DNA of 15,783 nt from Flavobacteria bacterium RIFCSPLOWO2_12_FULL_31_7 (GCA_001800945.1 MGWJ01000026.1:1-15783); one strand, 5' to 3'. Counted from the first letter of the stretch, positions 5,060 to 12,917 are shown. Numbers and translations: made by a program. The notes: generated by a model not told the origin, from the letters alone.

Positions 5060-7051
5060 ATGAAAAAAATACTATTTACACTTTTTATCTTTTCATTTAC
5101 AGTTAGTTTTTCTCAAAATATAACTGTAAATGAAACTTTTACACCACAACAGTTAATCGAAAATATTCTAGTTAACAGTGGTTGTGTTTCGGTTTCTAAC
5201 TTTTCTGCAAGTGGAGGAAATTTTGGTACAGGTGAGTTAAGTTATGGTTATTTTAACTCTAACGGTTCAGGTTTTCCTTTTTCTGAAGGAATTATTCTTT
5301 CTACAGGAAAATTAAATTCAGCCGTGGGACCAAATTCCAATTTTTCAGATGATGGAACAGGAATTGGTTGGACAGGCGATAACGATTTAAATTTAGCACT
5401 AGGTTTATCTAATACCTTTAATGCATCTGTTTTAGAATTCGATTTCATCCCTAATGCGAACAATATCAGTTTTGAATATATCTTTTCTTCTGAACAATAT
5501 TTACTAAATCCATCTTCTGGACAATGCAACTTTACTGATGGTTTTGCCTTTTTATTAAAAGAAGCCTCTGCAACTACTTATCAAAATTTAGCTTTAATTC
5601 CCGGAACTAGTACACCAGTTAGAGTAAACACAGTTCGCGGAAGCGGAACAATTTGTCCTCCAGCCAATGAAACGTACTTCGATGCTTTCAATACGGGTTC
5701 CTATCCAACTTCTTATGATGGACAAACTAAAATTTTAACTGCACAATCTGTTGTAACTCCAGGAACTTTATACCATATAAAATTAGTTATTGCAGATGAA
5801 GGAAATGCCCGTTTCGACTCAGGAATTTTCTTAAGAGCAGGAAGTTTTATATCCGAAAAAGATTTAGGTACAGACCGACTAATTGCCACAGGAAATCCAT
5901 TATGTAATGGCGATAATCTAACCTTAAATGCCACACAAGCTGGTGCCACAAATTACCAATGGTATCAAGATGGAAATCCAGTTGGAACAAACAGTCCAAC
6001 ATACAACGTAACGACTGCTGGAACTTATGATGTGGAGATTAGCATCAACACTTCTTGTACTTTAACTGGTTCAATTGCAATTGAATATGCGCCAAACTTA
6101 GTCGTGCTTGATGATGAATTTGAAGTATGTGATACAGACATGGACGGGAAAGCTTCCTTTGATTTAGCAACCATTCAAACTGAAATATTTAGTAGTTTAC
6201 CAACAGGTTTTACAATTGGATTGTTTGATACTACAACTTCTACTACTCCATTGCCTTCAAATTATACCAACACTACACCTTTCGAACAAATTATTTATGC
6301 ACGAATAACAAATATTCCAAATTGCTACGGAAATATTCCAATTACACTAAACGTAAATGTTTTTTCTGAAATCATCACGGATGAAACTATCGGAATTTGT
6401 AATAGTACACCAACAAATATAAGCGCACCTAGTGGTTACTCAAGTTATAGTTGGAATACCTCTCCAATACAAACTTCACCATCAATTACAGTTTCTAATG
6501 CAGGAACTTACACCGTAACGATAACCAATGCGGAAGGTTGTGTAAAAACCAAAACATTTACTGTTGTTAATTCAGAAATTGCGACAATTACAAACATTGA
6601 TGTAAACGATTTCAATGAAGATTTAACTGCAACAATTACTGTTACAGGAAATGGAAATTACGAATATTCTTTAGATGGAATTACGTTTCAAAGTAGTCCT
6701 GTTTTCAATTTATTAGAAGCTGGAGAATATACGATTTATGTGAATGATAAAAACAACTGCGGAGTTGTTCTGGAAACCTTTTTTGCTTTAAGTTATCCGA
6801 AGTTTTTCACACCTAATGGAGACAATTATAATGATATCTGGCAAATTAAAAACTTAGAGAAAAAAGGATTAGAAAATAGCAAAATTTACATTTTTGACAG
6901 ATTTGGAAAACTTCTAAAACAAATAAAACCTGGAGAAAATGGATGGAATGGAACCTATAATGGCAACCAACTTTCCTCATCAGATTATTGGTTTGTATTA
7001 GAATTAACCAATGGAAAAACCGTAAAAGGACATTTTAGTTTAAAACGATGA
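5060..7051 (+). CDS. T9SS type B sorting domain protein with choice-of-anchor L domain
   Basis: A 663-residue secreted protein. The start is set by the signal peptide MKKILFTLFIFSFTVSFSQ; an upstream in-frame ATG at 4976 would add 28 residues in front of it and run through the permease gene. After the signal comes a choice-of-anchor L region (about 20-265: SEGIILSTGKL, DNDLNLALGLSNTF, DFIPNANNISFEYIFSSEQY, GFAFLLK). Ig/PKD-like beta domains follow (LCNGDNLTLNATQAG, YQWYQDG, SYSWNTSP, AGTYTVTI). The last ~85 residues are the gliding-associated CHU_C type B C-terminal domain (FFTPNGDNYNDIWQI, IYIFDRFGKLLKQI, GWNGTYNG, SSSDYWFVLEL). It is therefore exported by Sec and T9SS and placed at or outside the cell surface, probably as an adhesin or structural protein. 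It overlaps the next gene by 4 nt. Confidence 0.92.
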   Translation: MKKILFTLFIFSFTVSFSQNITVNETFTPQQLIENILVNSGCVSVSNFSASGGNFGTGELSYGYFNSNGSGFPFSEGIILSTGKLNSAVGPNSNFSDDGTGIGWTGDNDLNLALGLSNTFNASVLEFDFIPNANNISFEYIFSSEQYLLNPSSGQCNFTDGFAFLLKEASATTYQNLALIPGTSTPVRVNTVRGSGTICPPANETYFDAFNTGSYPTSYDGQTKILTAQSVVTPGTLYHIKLVIADEGNARFDSGIFLRAGSFISEKDLGTDRLIATGNPLCNGDNLTLNATQAGATNYQWYQDGNPVGTNSPTYNVTTAGTYDVEISINTSCTLTGSIAIEYAPNLVVLDDEFEVCDTDMDGKASFDLATIQTEIFSSLPTGFTIGLFDTTTSTTPLPSNYTNTTPFEQIIYARITNIPNCYGNIPITLNVNVFSEIITDETIGICNSTPTNISAPSGYSSYSWNTSPIQTSPSITVSNAGTYTVTITNAEGCVKTKTFTVVNSEIATITNIDVNDFNEDLTATITVTGNGNYEYSLDGITFQSSPVFNLLEAGEYTIYVNDKNNCGVVLETFFALSYPKFFTPNGDNYNDIWQIKNLEKKGLENSKIYIFDRFGKLLKQIKPGENGWNGTYNGNQLSSSDYWFVLELTNGKTVKGHFSLKR

Positions 7052-7419
7052 TAAAAAACTTATTTTTAGTTCTACTTGGTGGAGGATTTGGTAGTATAGC
7101 CAGATACTTATTGAGCTATTTTTTTTCTAGAAATAATGCTTTCCAATTTCCTTGGGCCACGTTTATCGCTAATATTTTAGGCTGTTTACTAATTGGCTTA
7201 CTTTTTGGATACATCCAGAAAAACAACTTACAAAACGAAACATTGAAACTTTTACTAATCACAGGGTTTTGTGGCGGATTTACCACCTTTTCAACCTTTA
7301 GTTTAGAAAACATACAATTCATTCAAAATCAAAATTATAACTTAGCCTTAATATATACGTTAGCCTCATTATTGGTTGGGTTTTTGGCGGTTACTTTAGG
7401 ATTTAAACTATTCAATTAA
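7048..7419 (+). CDS. crcB: Fluoride channel CrcB/FluC
   Basis: A 123-residue inner-membrane protein with four transmembrane helices, the usual size for a Fluc subunit. Family motifs: GGGFGSIARY (11-20), the pore-lining asparagine N42 in ATFIANILGC, and GFCGGFTTFSTFS (73-85) containing the phenylalanines of the fluoride path (F81, F84) and the helix-break sodium site. Fluc proteins work as antiparallel dimers that let toxic cytosolic fluoride leave the cell. The start ATG overlaps the stop of the T9SS gene (ATGA), and its own stop overlaps the next ATG (TAATG), so translation is probably coupled on both sides. No fluoride riboswitch is recognisable upstream; that region is coding. Confidence 0.95.
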   Translation: MIKNLFLVLLGGGFGSIARYLLSYFFSRNNAFQFPWATFIANILGCLLIGLLFGYIQKNNLQNETLKLLLITGFCGGFTTFSTFSLENIQFIQNQNYNLALIYTLASLLVGFLAVTLGFKLFN

Positions 7420-8441
7420 TGACACATTTAAACGAAATTCAAATTTCCGAGTTACAACAACTATTAGCGAGTCCAAAGAAAATCGCTATTATTCCACACC
7501 GAAATGTTGATGGAGATGCGATGGGTTCTACTTTAGGGTTATATCATATTTTAAAACAATTAAACCACCATATCACAGTGGTTGTCCCAAATGAAATTCC
7601 AGATTATTTACAATGGATTCCGGGAACAAAAGAAGCTACTATCATTTATGAAGGCCCAACTGTTGGTGAAGCTATCAAAAAACTAAAAGAAGCAGAACTA
7701 ATTTTTACTTTAGATTTTAATGCGTTTCATCGTGCTGGAGAACAAATGGAAAGCGTTTTAAAAACATTAGAAACCACTTTCGTTATGATTGATCATCACG
7801 AAAAGCCAGATGGTTATGCCAAATACATGTTTTCAGACATTGAATACAGTTCTACATGTCAAATGGTATATGATTTCGCACAACAATTAAAAATTGGTTC
7901 CTACATCAATTTAGATGCAGCCACTTGTTTATACACCGGAATTGCAACAGATTCAGGAAGTTTTCGTTTTCCGAGAACCACTGGAAATCTTCACAGAATT
8001 GTAGCCGATTTATTAGATAAAGGAGTAAATAATTCGCAAATTCATGTTAATTTATACGATAACGGCGATTATAATAAATTACAAATTTTAGGAAAAGCAC
8101 TTTCCAATTTAAAAGTTTTACCAGAATACAAAACCAGTTATATCACACTTTCACAAGAAGAACAAAACGCATTAAATGTAAAAAAAGGTGATACAGAAGG
8201 AATTGTAAATTATGGATTAACGATTAAAGATATTGATTTTACTGCTTTCTTTACAGAAGTAAAAGAAGAAAACATGGTCAAAATTTCATTCCGTTCACAA
8301 GGAAATTTTGATGTAAATCAATTTGCAAGAAATCATTTTAATGGTGGCGGACATAAAAATGCAGCAGGAGGAAAATCTTTTGACAGTTTAGAAGATACAA
8401 TAAGTAAATTTATTGCTATTTTAGCAATCGAAAAAAAATAA
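7419..8441 (+). CDS. nrnA: NrnA-like DHH/DHHA1 phosphoesterase
   Basis: A 340-residue cytoplasmic enzyme of the DHH family. Metal-binding motifs are complete: H27, D31 and D33 in HRNVDGDAMGS, D99 in TLDFNAFHRAG, D125-H126-H127 in MIDHHEKPD, and D178 in GIATDSG. The DHHA1 substrate domain ends with GGGHKNAAGG (309-318). NrnA enzymes degrade very short oligoribonucleotides and can dephosphorylate pAp; related members cleave cyclic dinucleotide products such as pApA. Length and layout fit NrnA without the extra domains of GdpP. It overlaps crcB by one base and is followed after 10 nt by the GldI-like gene. The exact substrate is inferred. Confidence 0.9.
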   Translation: MTHLNEIQISELQQLLASPKKIAIIPHRNVDGDAMGSTLGLYHILKQLNHHITVVVPNEIPDYLQWIPGTKEATIIYEGPTVGEAIKKLKEAELIFTLDFNAFHRAGEQMESVLKTLETTFVMIDHHEKPDGYAKYMFSDIEYSSTCQMVYDFAQQLKIGSYINLDAATCLYTGIATDSGSFRFPRTTGNLHRIVADLLDKGVNNSQIHVNLYDNGDYNKLQILGKALSNLKVLPEYKTSYITLSQEEQNALNVKKGDTEGIVNYGLTIKDIDFTAFFTEVKEENMVKISFRSQGNFDVNQFARNHFNGGGHKNAAGGKSFDSLEDTISKFIAILAIEKK

Positions 8442-8451
8442 ATTTCATAAA

Positions 8452-9000
8452 ATGAAACTTTTCAAATCTATATTGCTTGTCGCATTGGCATCGTTCTTAA
8501 CTTCATGTTCGGAACAGCAAGCTCGTAAACCTATTTCACATTCATCTGGTTCTTTCATGAAAGAGTCTATTGATAGAAATAAAAAAATGAATGCTCAGGA
8601 AAAAGAAACCATTGCAAAAATTATCAAAAAAGATACGGCACATATTTACAATATCTCAGAAAAAGGTTTTTGGTACGCTTATAAAACTAAAAGTACAGCA
8701 AACGTATTTCCTGTAAAAGGTGATGTAGTTAGTTTCGATTATGAAGTAACTGATTTATATGGCAATAGCATCTATACCGCAGCAGAATTAAAAACACAAA
8801 CGTATCATGTAGACAAACAAAACATCATGAACGGCTTAAGAAATGGTATAAAATTGATGCATAAAGGTGATAAAGTAAAATTTATTTTCCCATCACAATC
8901 TGCCTATGGCTATCATGGAGATGATAAAAAAATTGGCACAAACCAACCGATTATTTGCATTGTAACATTAAATGATATTAAAACAGTAACCCCAGAATAA
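8452..9000 (+). CDS. gldI: GldI-like FKBP-type peptidyl-prolyl isomerase lipoprotein
   Basis: A 182-residue lipoprotein: signal MKLFKSILLVALASFLTSC with lipobox cysteine C19, a basic helical linker, then an FKBP-like domain from about residue 82 (VKGDVVSFDYEVTDLYGNSI ... NGLRNGIKLMHKGDKVKFIF ... YGYHG ... IVTLNDI). Size, architecture and position fit GldI, a periplasm-facing lipoprotein needed for gliding in Flavobacterium johnsoniae. The FKBP site is altered relative to FKBP12: the F36-D37 pair is replaced by I-Y and W59 by L, while the YGY turn (Y82 position) remains, so isomerase activity may be low and a chaperone role possible. It starts an apparent three-gene isomerase block with 10-11 nt gaps. 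Confidence 0.85.
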   Translation: MKLFKSILLVALASFLTSCSEQQARKPISHSSGSFMKESIDRNKKMNAQEKETIAKIIKKDTAHIYNISEKGFWYAYKTKSTANVFPVKGDVVSFDYEVTDLYGNSIYTAAELKTQTYHVDKQNIMNGLRNGIKLMHKGDKVKFIFPSQSAYGYHGDDKKIGTNQPIICIVTLNDIKTVTPE

Positions 9001-9011
9001 TTAATTTTAAA

Positions 9012-10088
9012 ATGAAGAGAATAGTAATTGCCCTATTTTTGTTAAGTACAATATTGCTTTCTTGCAATAGTAAAGTAGAAAATGGAGAATTGTCAGACGG
9101 TTTATACGCATTAATCGAAACCTCAAAAGGTGACATTACTGTTAAATTAGAATTTGAAAAAGTTCCTTTCACAGTAGCCAACTTTGTTACATTAGCAGAA
9201 GGAAAAAATAATTATGTAAGTCCAAACTATAAAGGTATTCATTTTTATGATGGATTAACTTTTCACAGAGTAGAATCTAACCCACCAATGATTCAGGGTG
9301 GAGATCCAATGGCCTCTGGTCAAGGCGGACCAGGTTATAAATTTAAGGATGAATTTCATCCAGAATTAAACCATGGAAAAGCTGGAATTATTTCAATGGC
9401 TAATTCTGGTCCAAACACAAATGGTTCACAATTTTTTATCACTACAGATCAGACTTCATTTTTAGATGGAAAACATTCTGTTTTTGGTGAAGTTGTAGAT
9501 GGTATAGATATTGTAAGTACGGTAATAGTTGGTGATCAAATTAACAAAGTAAAAATCATCCGAATCGGTCAAGCTGCGAAAAAGTTTGATGCTGTAAAAG
9601 TATTTAAAGAATATTTTGAAAAACAAGCGGAATTACAAAAAGTTTTGGAAGTTGTTAAAGCAAAAAAAGTAGCTTCTATTGAAGAGGTCAACACTACAGG
9701 AACCAAAACAAAATCTGGATTAACATACAAACTATTAAAGTCAGGAACTGGAAAAAAACCTATTCCAGCACACGAAGTATATGTACATTACGCTGGCTAT
9801 TTTGTTGACGGAACGCTTTTTGACACAAGCTATGAAACTATAGCTAAAGAAAATGGAATATTTGATGAAGCTAAAAAAGAAGGAAGAGGATACACGCCTT
9901 TTCCGTATGTATACGGAAGCAAAACCGGATTGATTCCTGGATTTATTGAAGGATTGCAAAGCATGAAATTTGGCGACAAAATGGCACTTATCATTCCTAG
10001 TCATTTAGGATATGGGGAACAAGGATATGGAGCAATTCCGCCTAATACAACATTATACTTTGAAATTGAACTATTAGAAAAACAATAA
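9012..10088 (+). CDS. Lipoprotein cyclophilin-FKBP fusion peptidyl-prolyl isomerase
   Basis: A 358-residue dual-family immunophilin. The signal peptide ends at lipobox LLSC (C18). A cyclophilin domain spans about 30-190 and an FKBP domain about 235-357, joined by a short helix with EYFEKQAELQKVLEVVKAKK. In the cyclophilin part R86, M93, Q95 and H155 match catalytic residues of CypA, but the F60 position is proline with one inserted residue (VESNPPMIQ) and the W121 position is F150. The FKBP part keeps Y260, F270-D271, I308 and Y334, with F311 at the W59 position and an insertion (about 278-300) in the loop after FD. It is expected to help fold envelope proteins. It is a tandem paralogue of the next gene. 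Confidence 0.9.
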   Translation: MKRIVIALFLLSTILLSCNSKVENGELSDGLYALIETSKGDITVKLEFEKVPFTVANFVTLAEGKNNYVSPNYKGIHFYDGLTFHRVESNPPMIQGGDPMASGQGGPGYKFKDEFHPELNHGKAGIISMANSGPNTNGSQFFITTDQTSFLDGKHSVFGEVVDGIDIVSTVIVGDQINKVKIIRIGQAAKKFDAVKVFKEYFEKQAELQKVLEVVKAKKVASIEEVNTTGTKTKSGLTYKLLKSGTGKKPIPAHEVYVHYAGYFVDGTLFDTSYETIAKENGIFDEAKKEGRGYTPFPYVYGSKTGLIPGFIEGLQSMKFGDKMALIIPSHLGYGEQGYGAIPPNTTLYFEIELLEKQ

Positions 10089-10098
10089 ATATTTATAT

Positions 10099-11325
10099 AT
10101 GAAAAAGTTATTATTACTATTTTGCGCCTTAACCTTAACCGTTACTTCTGCGCAAACCAAAAATCAAAAAACTAAGAAAGTAGTTTTAGAAGGTGTTTTT
10201 GCCGAGATTTACACTAACAAAGGTAAAATTACATTACAATTAGAATTCCAAAAAACACCAATTACTGTGGCTAACTTCATCACATTGGCTGAAGGAAAAA
10301 ACACTTTCGTTACCAATGATAAAAAAGGAAAGCCTTTTTACAATGGTTTAAAATTTCATAGAGTAATTCCAAACTTTATGATTCAAGGTGGATGCCCACT
10401 TGGAAATGGTTCTGGAGATCCAGGTTATAAATTTCAAGATGAATTCGATACTACTTTATTACATGACAAACCAGGAATTCTTTCTATGGCAAATTCAGGT
10501 CCAGCTACTAACGGTTCTCAGTTTTTCATCACTCATAAAGATACACCTTGGTTAAACAACAAACATAGCGTTTTTGGTCATGTTATCGAAGGACAAAATG
10601 TAGTTGATGCTATTGCTAAAGATGATGTGATTGAAAAAGTTATCATACTTAGAAAAGGGAAATTAGCTAAGAATTTTAATGCGGTAAAAGTATTTTCTGA
10701 TTACATGAAAATCAAACCAGAATTAGATAAAAAAGCAGCGGAAGAAGCAAGAGTAAAAGCGGAAGCAGCAGCAAAGATTGAAGCAGAAAAAAGACAAAAA
10801 GAAGCAGAAGCAAAAGCCATCGCAGATGCAGAAATAAAAGCAAAATTAGGACCTATTTTAACTGCTAAAGTTGCTGAATTTAAAACTTTAAAAGCAAAAT
10901 CTACTAAAACACCTTCAGGTTTACAATATAGCATTTTGAAAAAAGGTTCAGGTGTTAAACCAACAGAAGGAAAAGATATTTACGTACACTATGCAGGTTA
11001 TTTAGAAGACGGAACTTTATTTGACAGTAGCTACGAAGCAATCAATAAAATATACGGAAAATTCGATCAAAACAGAGCAAACCAAAATGGTTACCAACCA
11101 TTTCCTTTTAAATATGGAAATAAAGGCGGATTGATCCCAGGTTTCTTAGAAGGAATTAACAACATGAATTTCAATGATAAAGCTATTTTCTTCATTCCTT
11201 CGAACTTAGGATATGGTGAAAAAGGCGCTGGAAATGTAATTCCACCAAATAGCAACATTATTTTTGAAGTGGAAATTTTAGAAAGTTTACCTTCTGCTCC
11301 TGCACCAACAGCTGTAAAACAATAA
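10099..11325 (+). CDS. Periplasmic cyclophilin-FKBP fusion peptidyl-prolyl isomerase
   Basis: A 408-residue paralogue of the preceding protein, but with a plain Sec signal (MKKLLLLFCALTLTVTSA, cleavage likely after A18) and no lipobox, so a soluble periplasmic form. The cyclophilin domain (about 33-190) has a full CypA-like site: R88, F93, M94, Q96, W151, H156. An alanine, glutamate and lysine-rich helical linker (about 208-265) is much longer than in the paralogue and reads like a repeat expansion of GAAGCA-type codons. The FKBP domain (about 270-395) keeps Y297, F308-D309, I346 and Y372 with F349 at the W59 position, and ends in a proline/alanine tail. It closes the operon, just before a strong terminator. 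Confidence 0.9.
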   Translation: MKKLLLLFCALTLTVTSAQTKNQKTKKVVLEGVFAEIYTNKGKITLQLEFQKTPITVANFITLAEGKNTFVTNDKKGKPFYNGLKFHRVIPNFMIQGGCPLGNGSGDPGYKFQDEFDTTLLHDKPGILSMANSGPATNGSQFFITHKDTPWLNNKHSVFGHVIEGQNVVDAIAKDDVIEKVIILRKGKLAKNFNAVKVFSDYMKIKPELDKKAAEEARVKAEAAAKIEAEKRQKEAEAKAIADAEIKAKLGPILTAKVAEFKTLKAKSTKTPSGLQYSILKKGSGVKPTEGKDIYVHYAGYLEDGTLFDSSYEAINKIYGKFDQNRANQNGYQPFPFKYGNKGGLIPGFLEGINNMNFNDKAIFFIPSNLGYGEKGAGNVIPPNSNIIFEVEILESLPSAPAPTAVKQ

Positions 11326-11340
11326 AACTAATATTATATA

Positions 11341-11380
11341 AAAAAACTCATCTTATACTTAAACAAGATGAGTTTTTTTT
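11341..11380. terminator. Strong bidirectional intrinsic terminator
   Basis: The arms AAAAAACTCATCTT (11341-11354) and AAGATGAGTTTTTT (11365-11378) are perfectly complementary around a 10-nt loop, followed by T residues on the plus strand and by a T-run on the minus strand as well. It lies between the convergent ends of the isomerase operon and the minus-strand lipoprotein gene and should serve both. Confidence 0.93.
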
Positions 11381-11397
11381 ATACAATCATGTGGAAA

Positions 11398-11841
11398 CTA
11401 TTCTTTTATTTCGACGCTTAATCCTACACCAATTATATTTGGAACAAATCCAAATTTAGATTTAGGAGAAAATTTCACTATATATTTTCCTTTCTTTAAT
11501 TGCAATTTTTCTTTCAATAAGAACTTAACATCGCAAACATCGCCCATACAATCAGCGTTTTTAAAATTAACAACCTCTTCACCTTTTTCTGTAGAACCAT
11601 CTGGCTTTGAAACTTCAAAAACTACAGGAAACTCATTCATTTCAGAACCTAAAACATGACTTATTTCAAGAAACACATTGTAACTTTTACCATCTTCTAA
11701 AATATCAAAAGTATGAATTTTCACATCCTTTTCAGACCAACGTTGAGCCTCAATCTGATTTTCAAAATTTCTATATACTTGTTTTTTATCACAAGATAAA
11801 ATGACAACCATAATAAGAAGTAATAATGCCGTTTTTTTCAT
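11398..11841 (-). CDS. Small lipoprotein, possibly GldH-like
   Basis: A 147-residue lipoprotein starting at MKKTALLLLIMVVILSCDKK; the lipobox ILSC fixes the start here, 14 codons inside the longest possible frame. The mature part begins CDKKQVYRNFENQIEAQRW and ends PNIIGVGLSVEIKE, with a predicted beta-sandwich-like middle (YNVFLEIS, FPVVFEVSKPDG, CMGDVCDVKFLL). The early VY-x-x-F ... W, the YN-x-x-L-x-I strand and the closing VGLSVE remind me of GldH, a gliding motility lipoprotein, but identity is low and I could not test it. Its own candidate promoter is not clear. It diverges from ruvX and ends at the bidirectional terminator shared with the isomerase operon. Confidence 0.8.
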   Translation of the reverse strand: MKKTALLLLIMVVILSCDKKQVYRNFENQIEAQRWSEKDVKIHTFDILEDGKSYNVFLEISHVLGSEMNEFPVVFEVSKPDGSTEKGEEVVNFKNADCMGDVCDVKFLLKEKLQLKKGKYIVKFSPKSKFGFVPNIIGVGLSVEIKE

Positions 11842-11893
11842 AAATTCAAGGTTAAAGTTTTTACTAATGTATAAAAAAGGCATTGGATTTGTT

Positions 11894-11901
11894 TACTTTT
11901 G
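11894..11901 (+). promoter_or_regulatory. -7 promoter element of ruvX
   Basis: TACTTTTG is a full match to TAnnTTTG, 16 bases before the ATG at 11918, implying a short leader. It lies inside a small inverted repeat TTTAC-TTTT-GTAAA (11892-11905). No -33 TTG is seen at the expected distance. Confidence 0.5.
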
Positions 11902-11917
11902 TAAATAAATTAAAATA

Positions 11918-12331
11918 ATGGGAAGAATTTTATCAATAGATTACGGTCAAAAACGAACAGGAATTGCAGTTACAGACGATTTTCAAATTATTGCGAGTGG
12001 CTTAACCACTATTCCATCAACTGAACTGATTTCGTTTTTAAGAACCTATTTTTCAAAAGAAAATGTGGAAACTGTAATTATTGGCGAACCCAAACAAATG
12101 AACGGTTTACCTAGTGAAAGCAGTGAAATTATTGAAAAATTCATTCAACAATTTCAAAACGAATTTCCAACAATGAAAATGGAACGTGTAGACGAACGTT
12201 TTACTTCAAAAATGGCATTTCAAACCATGATTGATAGTGGATTAAAGAAAAAACAACGTCAAAACAAAGGATTAATTGACGAAATTGCTGCGACAATTCT
12301 ACTACAAGATTATTTGAATTACAAGAAATAA
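11918..12331 (+). CDS. ruvX: RuvX/YqgF-type Holliday junction resolvase-like nuclease
   Basis: A 137-residue RNase H-fold protein of normal length for the family. Motifs: D8 in ILSIDYGQKRTGIAVTD, the VIIGEPKQMNG loop (E57), VDERFTSKMA (91-100), and the C-terminal acidic helix GLIDEIAATILLQDYL with D121 and E122. In Escherichia coli, YqgF is a 16S rRNA precursor processing nuclease; Holliday junction resolution is the older assignment. Both names are in use, so the exact function here is open. It diverges from the lipoprotein gene on its left; the next gene begins 78 nt downstream with its own promoter overlapping the ruvX 3' end. Confidence 0.93.
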   Translation: MGRILSIDYGQKRTGIAVTDDFQIIASGLTTIPSTELISFLRTYFSKENVETVIIGEPKQMNGLPSESSEIIEKFIQQFQNEFPTMKMERVDERFTSKMAFQTMIDSGLKKKQRQNKGLIDEIAATILLQDYLNYKK

Positions 12332-12343
12332 ATAGTACTTTTG
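12313..12343 (+). promoter_or_regulatory. Consensus Bacteroidota promoter of the third SRPBCC gene
   Basis: TTTG (12313-12316), a 19-nt spacer and TACTTTTG (12336-12343) match the consensus TTTG-N19-TAnnTTTG completely. The -33 part lies within the ruvX coding end. The start codon is 66 nt beyond the -7 element, leaving a leader of about 60 nt. Confidence 0.65.
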
Positions 12344-12353
12344 ATAGTACGAT

Positions 12354-12389
12354 TTTCAACTTACGAAGTTCGATATACGAAACTTGAAA
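12354..12389 (+). promoter_or_regulatory. Leader with overlapping alternative hairpins
   Basis: AACTT-ACG-AAGTT (12358-12370) forms one small hairpin. The same AAGTT, extended to AAGTTCG (12366-12372), can instead pair with CGAAACTT (12378-12385, one bulged A). TTTCAA (12354-12359) and TTGAAA (12384-12389) can close an outer stem. All lie in the transcribed leader of the SRPBCC gene at 12410. The hairpins are weak, and a function is only a possibility. Confidence 0.35.
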
Positions 12390-12409
12390 CAAAATAAAAC
12401 TATAACATA

Positions 12410-12802
12410 ATGAATTTAGAAAGCCCAAAAACAAACGTAGAAAAATCAGCAGAATATATTTTTAATGCGTTAACAGATATTAAAAATTTCGAAAAATTAA
12501 TGCCAGATAATATTGCAAAATTTGAAGTGATTGATGAAAATTGTTTCGAATTTGGTTTAAAAGGTATGCCAGAAATTAAATTAGTAAAAAAGGAAGCTAC
12601 TCCTAATTCGAAAGTAATTTTAGGAGCAGCTTCAAGTAAATTACCTTTTACATTAACCGCAAACATTGATGCTGTTTCTGATAATTCAAGTTCAGTTCAA
12701 TTATTTTTTGAAGGTGAATTTAATGCGATGATGGCCATGATGGTAAAAGGTCCAATTGGAAAATTTATTGAAACTCTATCTGCAAATATGACGAAGTTAT
12801 AA
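12410..12802 (+). CDS. SRPBCC (polyketide cyclase/CoxG-like) protein
   Basis: A 130-residue cytoplasmic protein of the SRPBCC superfamily. The first strand and helix are visible in KTNVEKSAEYIFNALTDIKN, followed by FEKLMPDNIAKFEVID, beta strands around FEFGLKGMPEIKLVKKE and VQLFFEGEFNAMMAMMV, and a final helix with GPIGKFIETLSANMTKL. The MPDNI and GPIG elements are typical of small ligand-binding members seen in Bacteroidota near ruvX. The ligand is unknown. It is not closely similar to the two SRPBCC proteins at the left of the window. It has its own consensus promoter and a terminator 27 nt after the stop, so it is probably monocistronic. Confidence 0.85.
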   Translation: MNLESPKTNVEKSAEYIFNALTDIKNFEKLMPDNIAKFEVIDENCFEFGLKGMPEIKLVKKEATPNSKVILGAASSKLPFTLTANIDAVSDNSSSVQLFFEGEFNAMMAMMVKGPIGKFIETLSANMTKL

Positions 12803-12829
12803 TTTACAAATTACAATTATAGATTTACG

Positions 12830-12865
12830 AAAAGCGACTGAAAATTATTTTAGTCGCTTTTTTTT
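12830..12865 (+). terminator. Intrinsic terminator after the SRPBCC gene
   Basis: AAAAGCGACT (12830-12839) pairs perfectly with AGTCGCTTTT (12852-12861), the loop can pair further (AAAAT with ATTTT), and eight T residues follow on the plus strand. On the minus strand only four T follow the stem, so it may also act, less well, as the end of menC transcripts. Confidence 0.9.
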
Positions 12866-12917
12866 GCGAAAATCCGTTTAATCAGTATTGCGAAGCATTC
12901 GGTAAATTCGCGTTCCA

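Noticed and set aside
11842..11883. Longer N-terminus of the minus-strand lipoprotein
   Set aside because: The 14 extra residues would precede a complete lipoprotein signal peptide.
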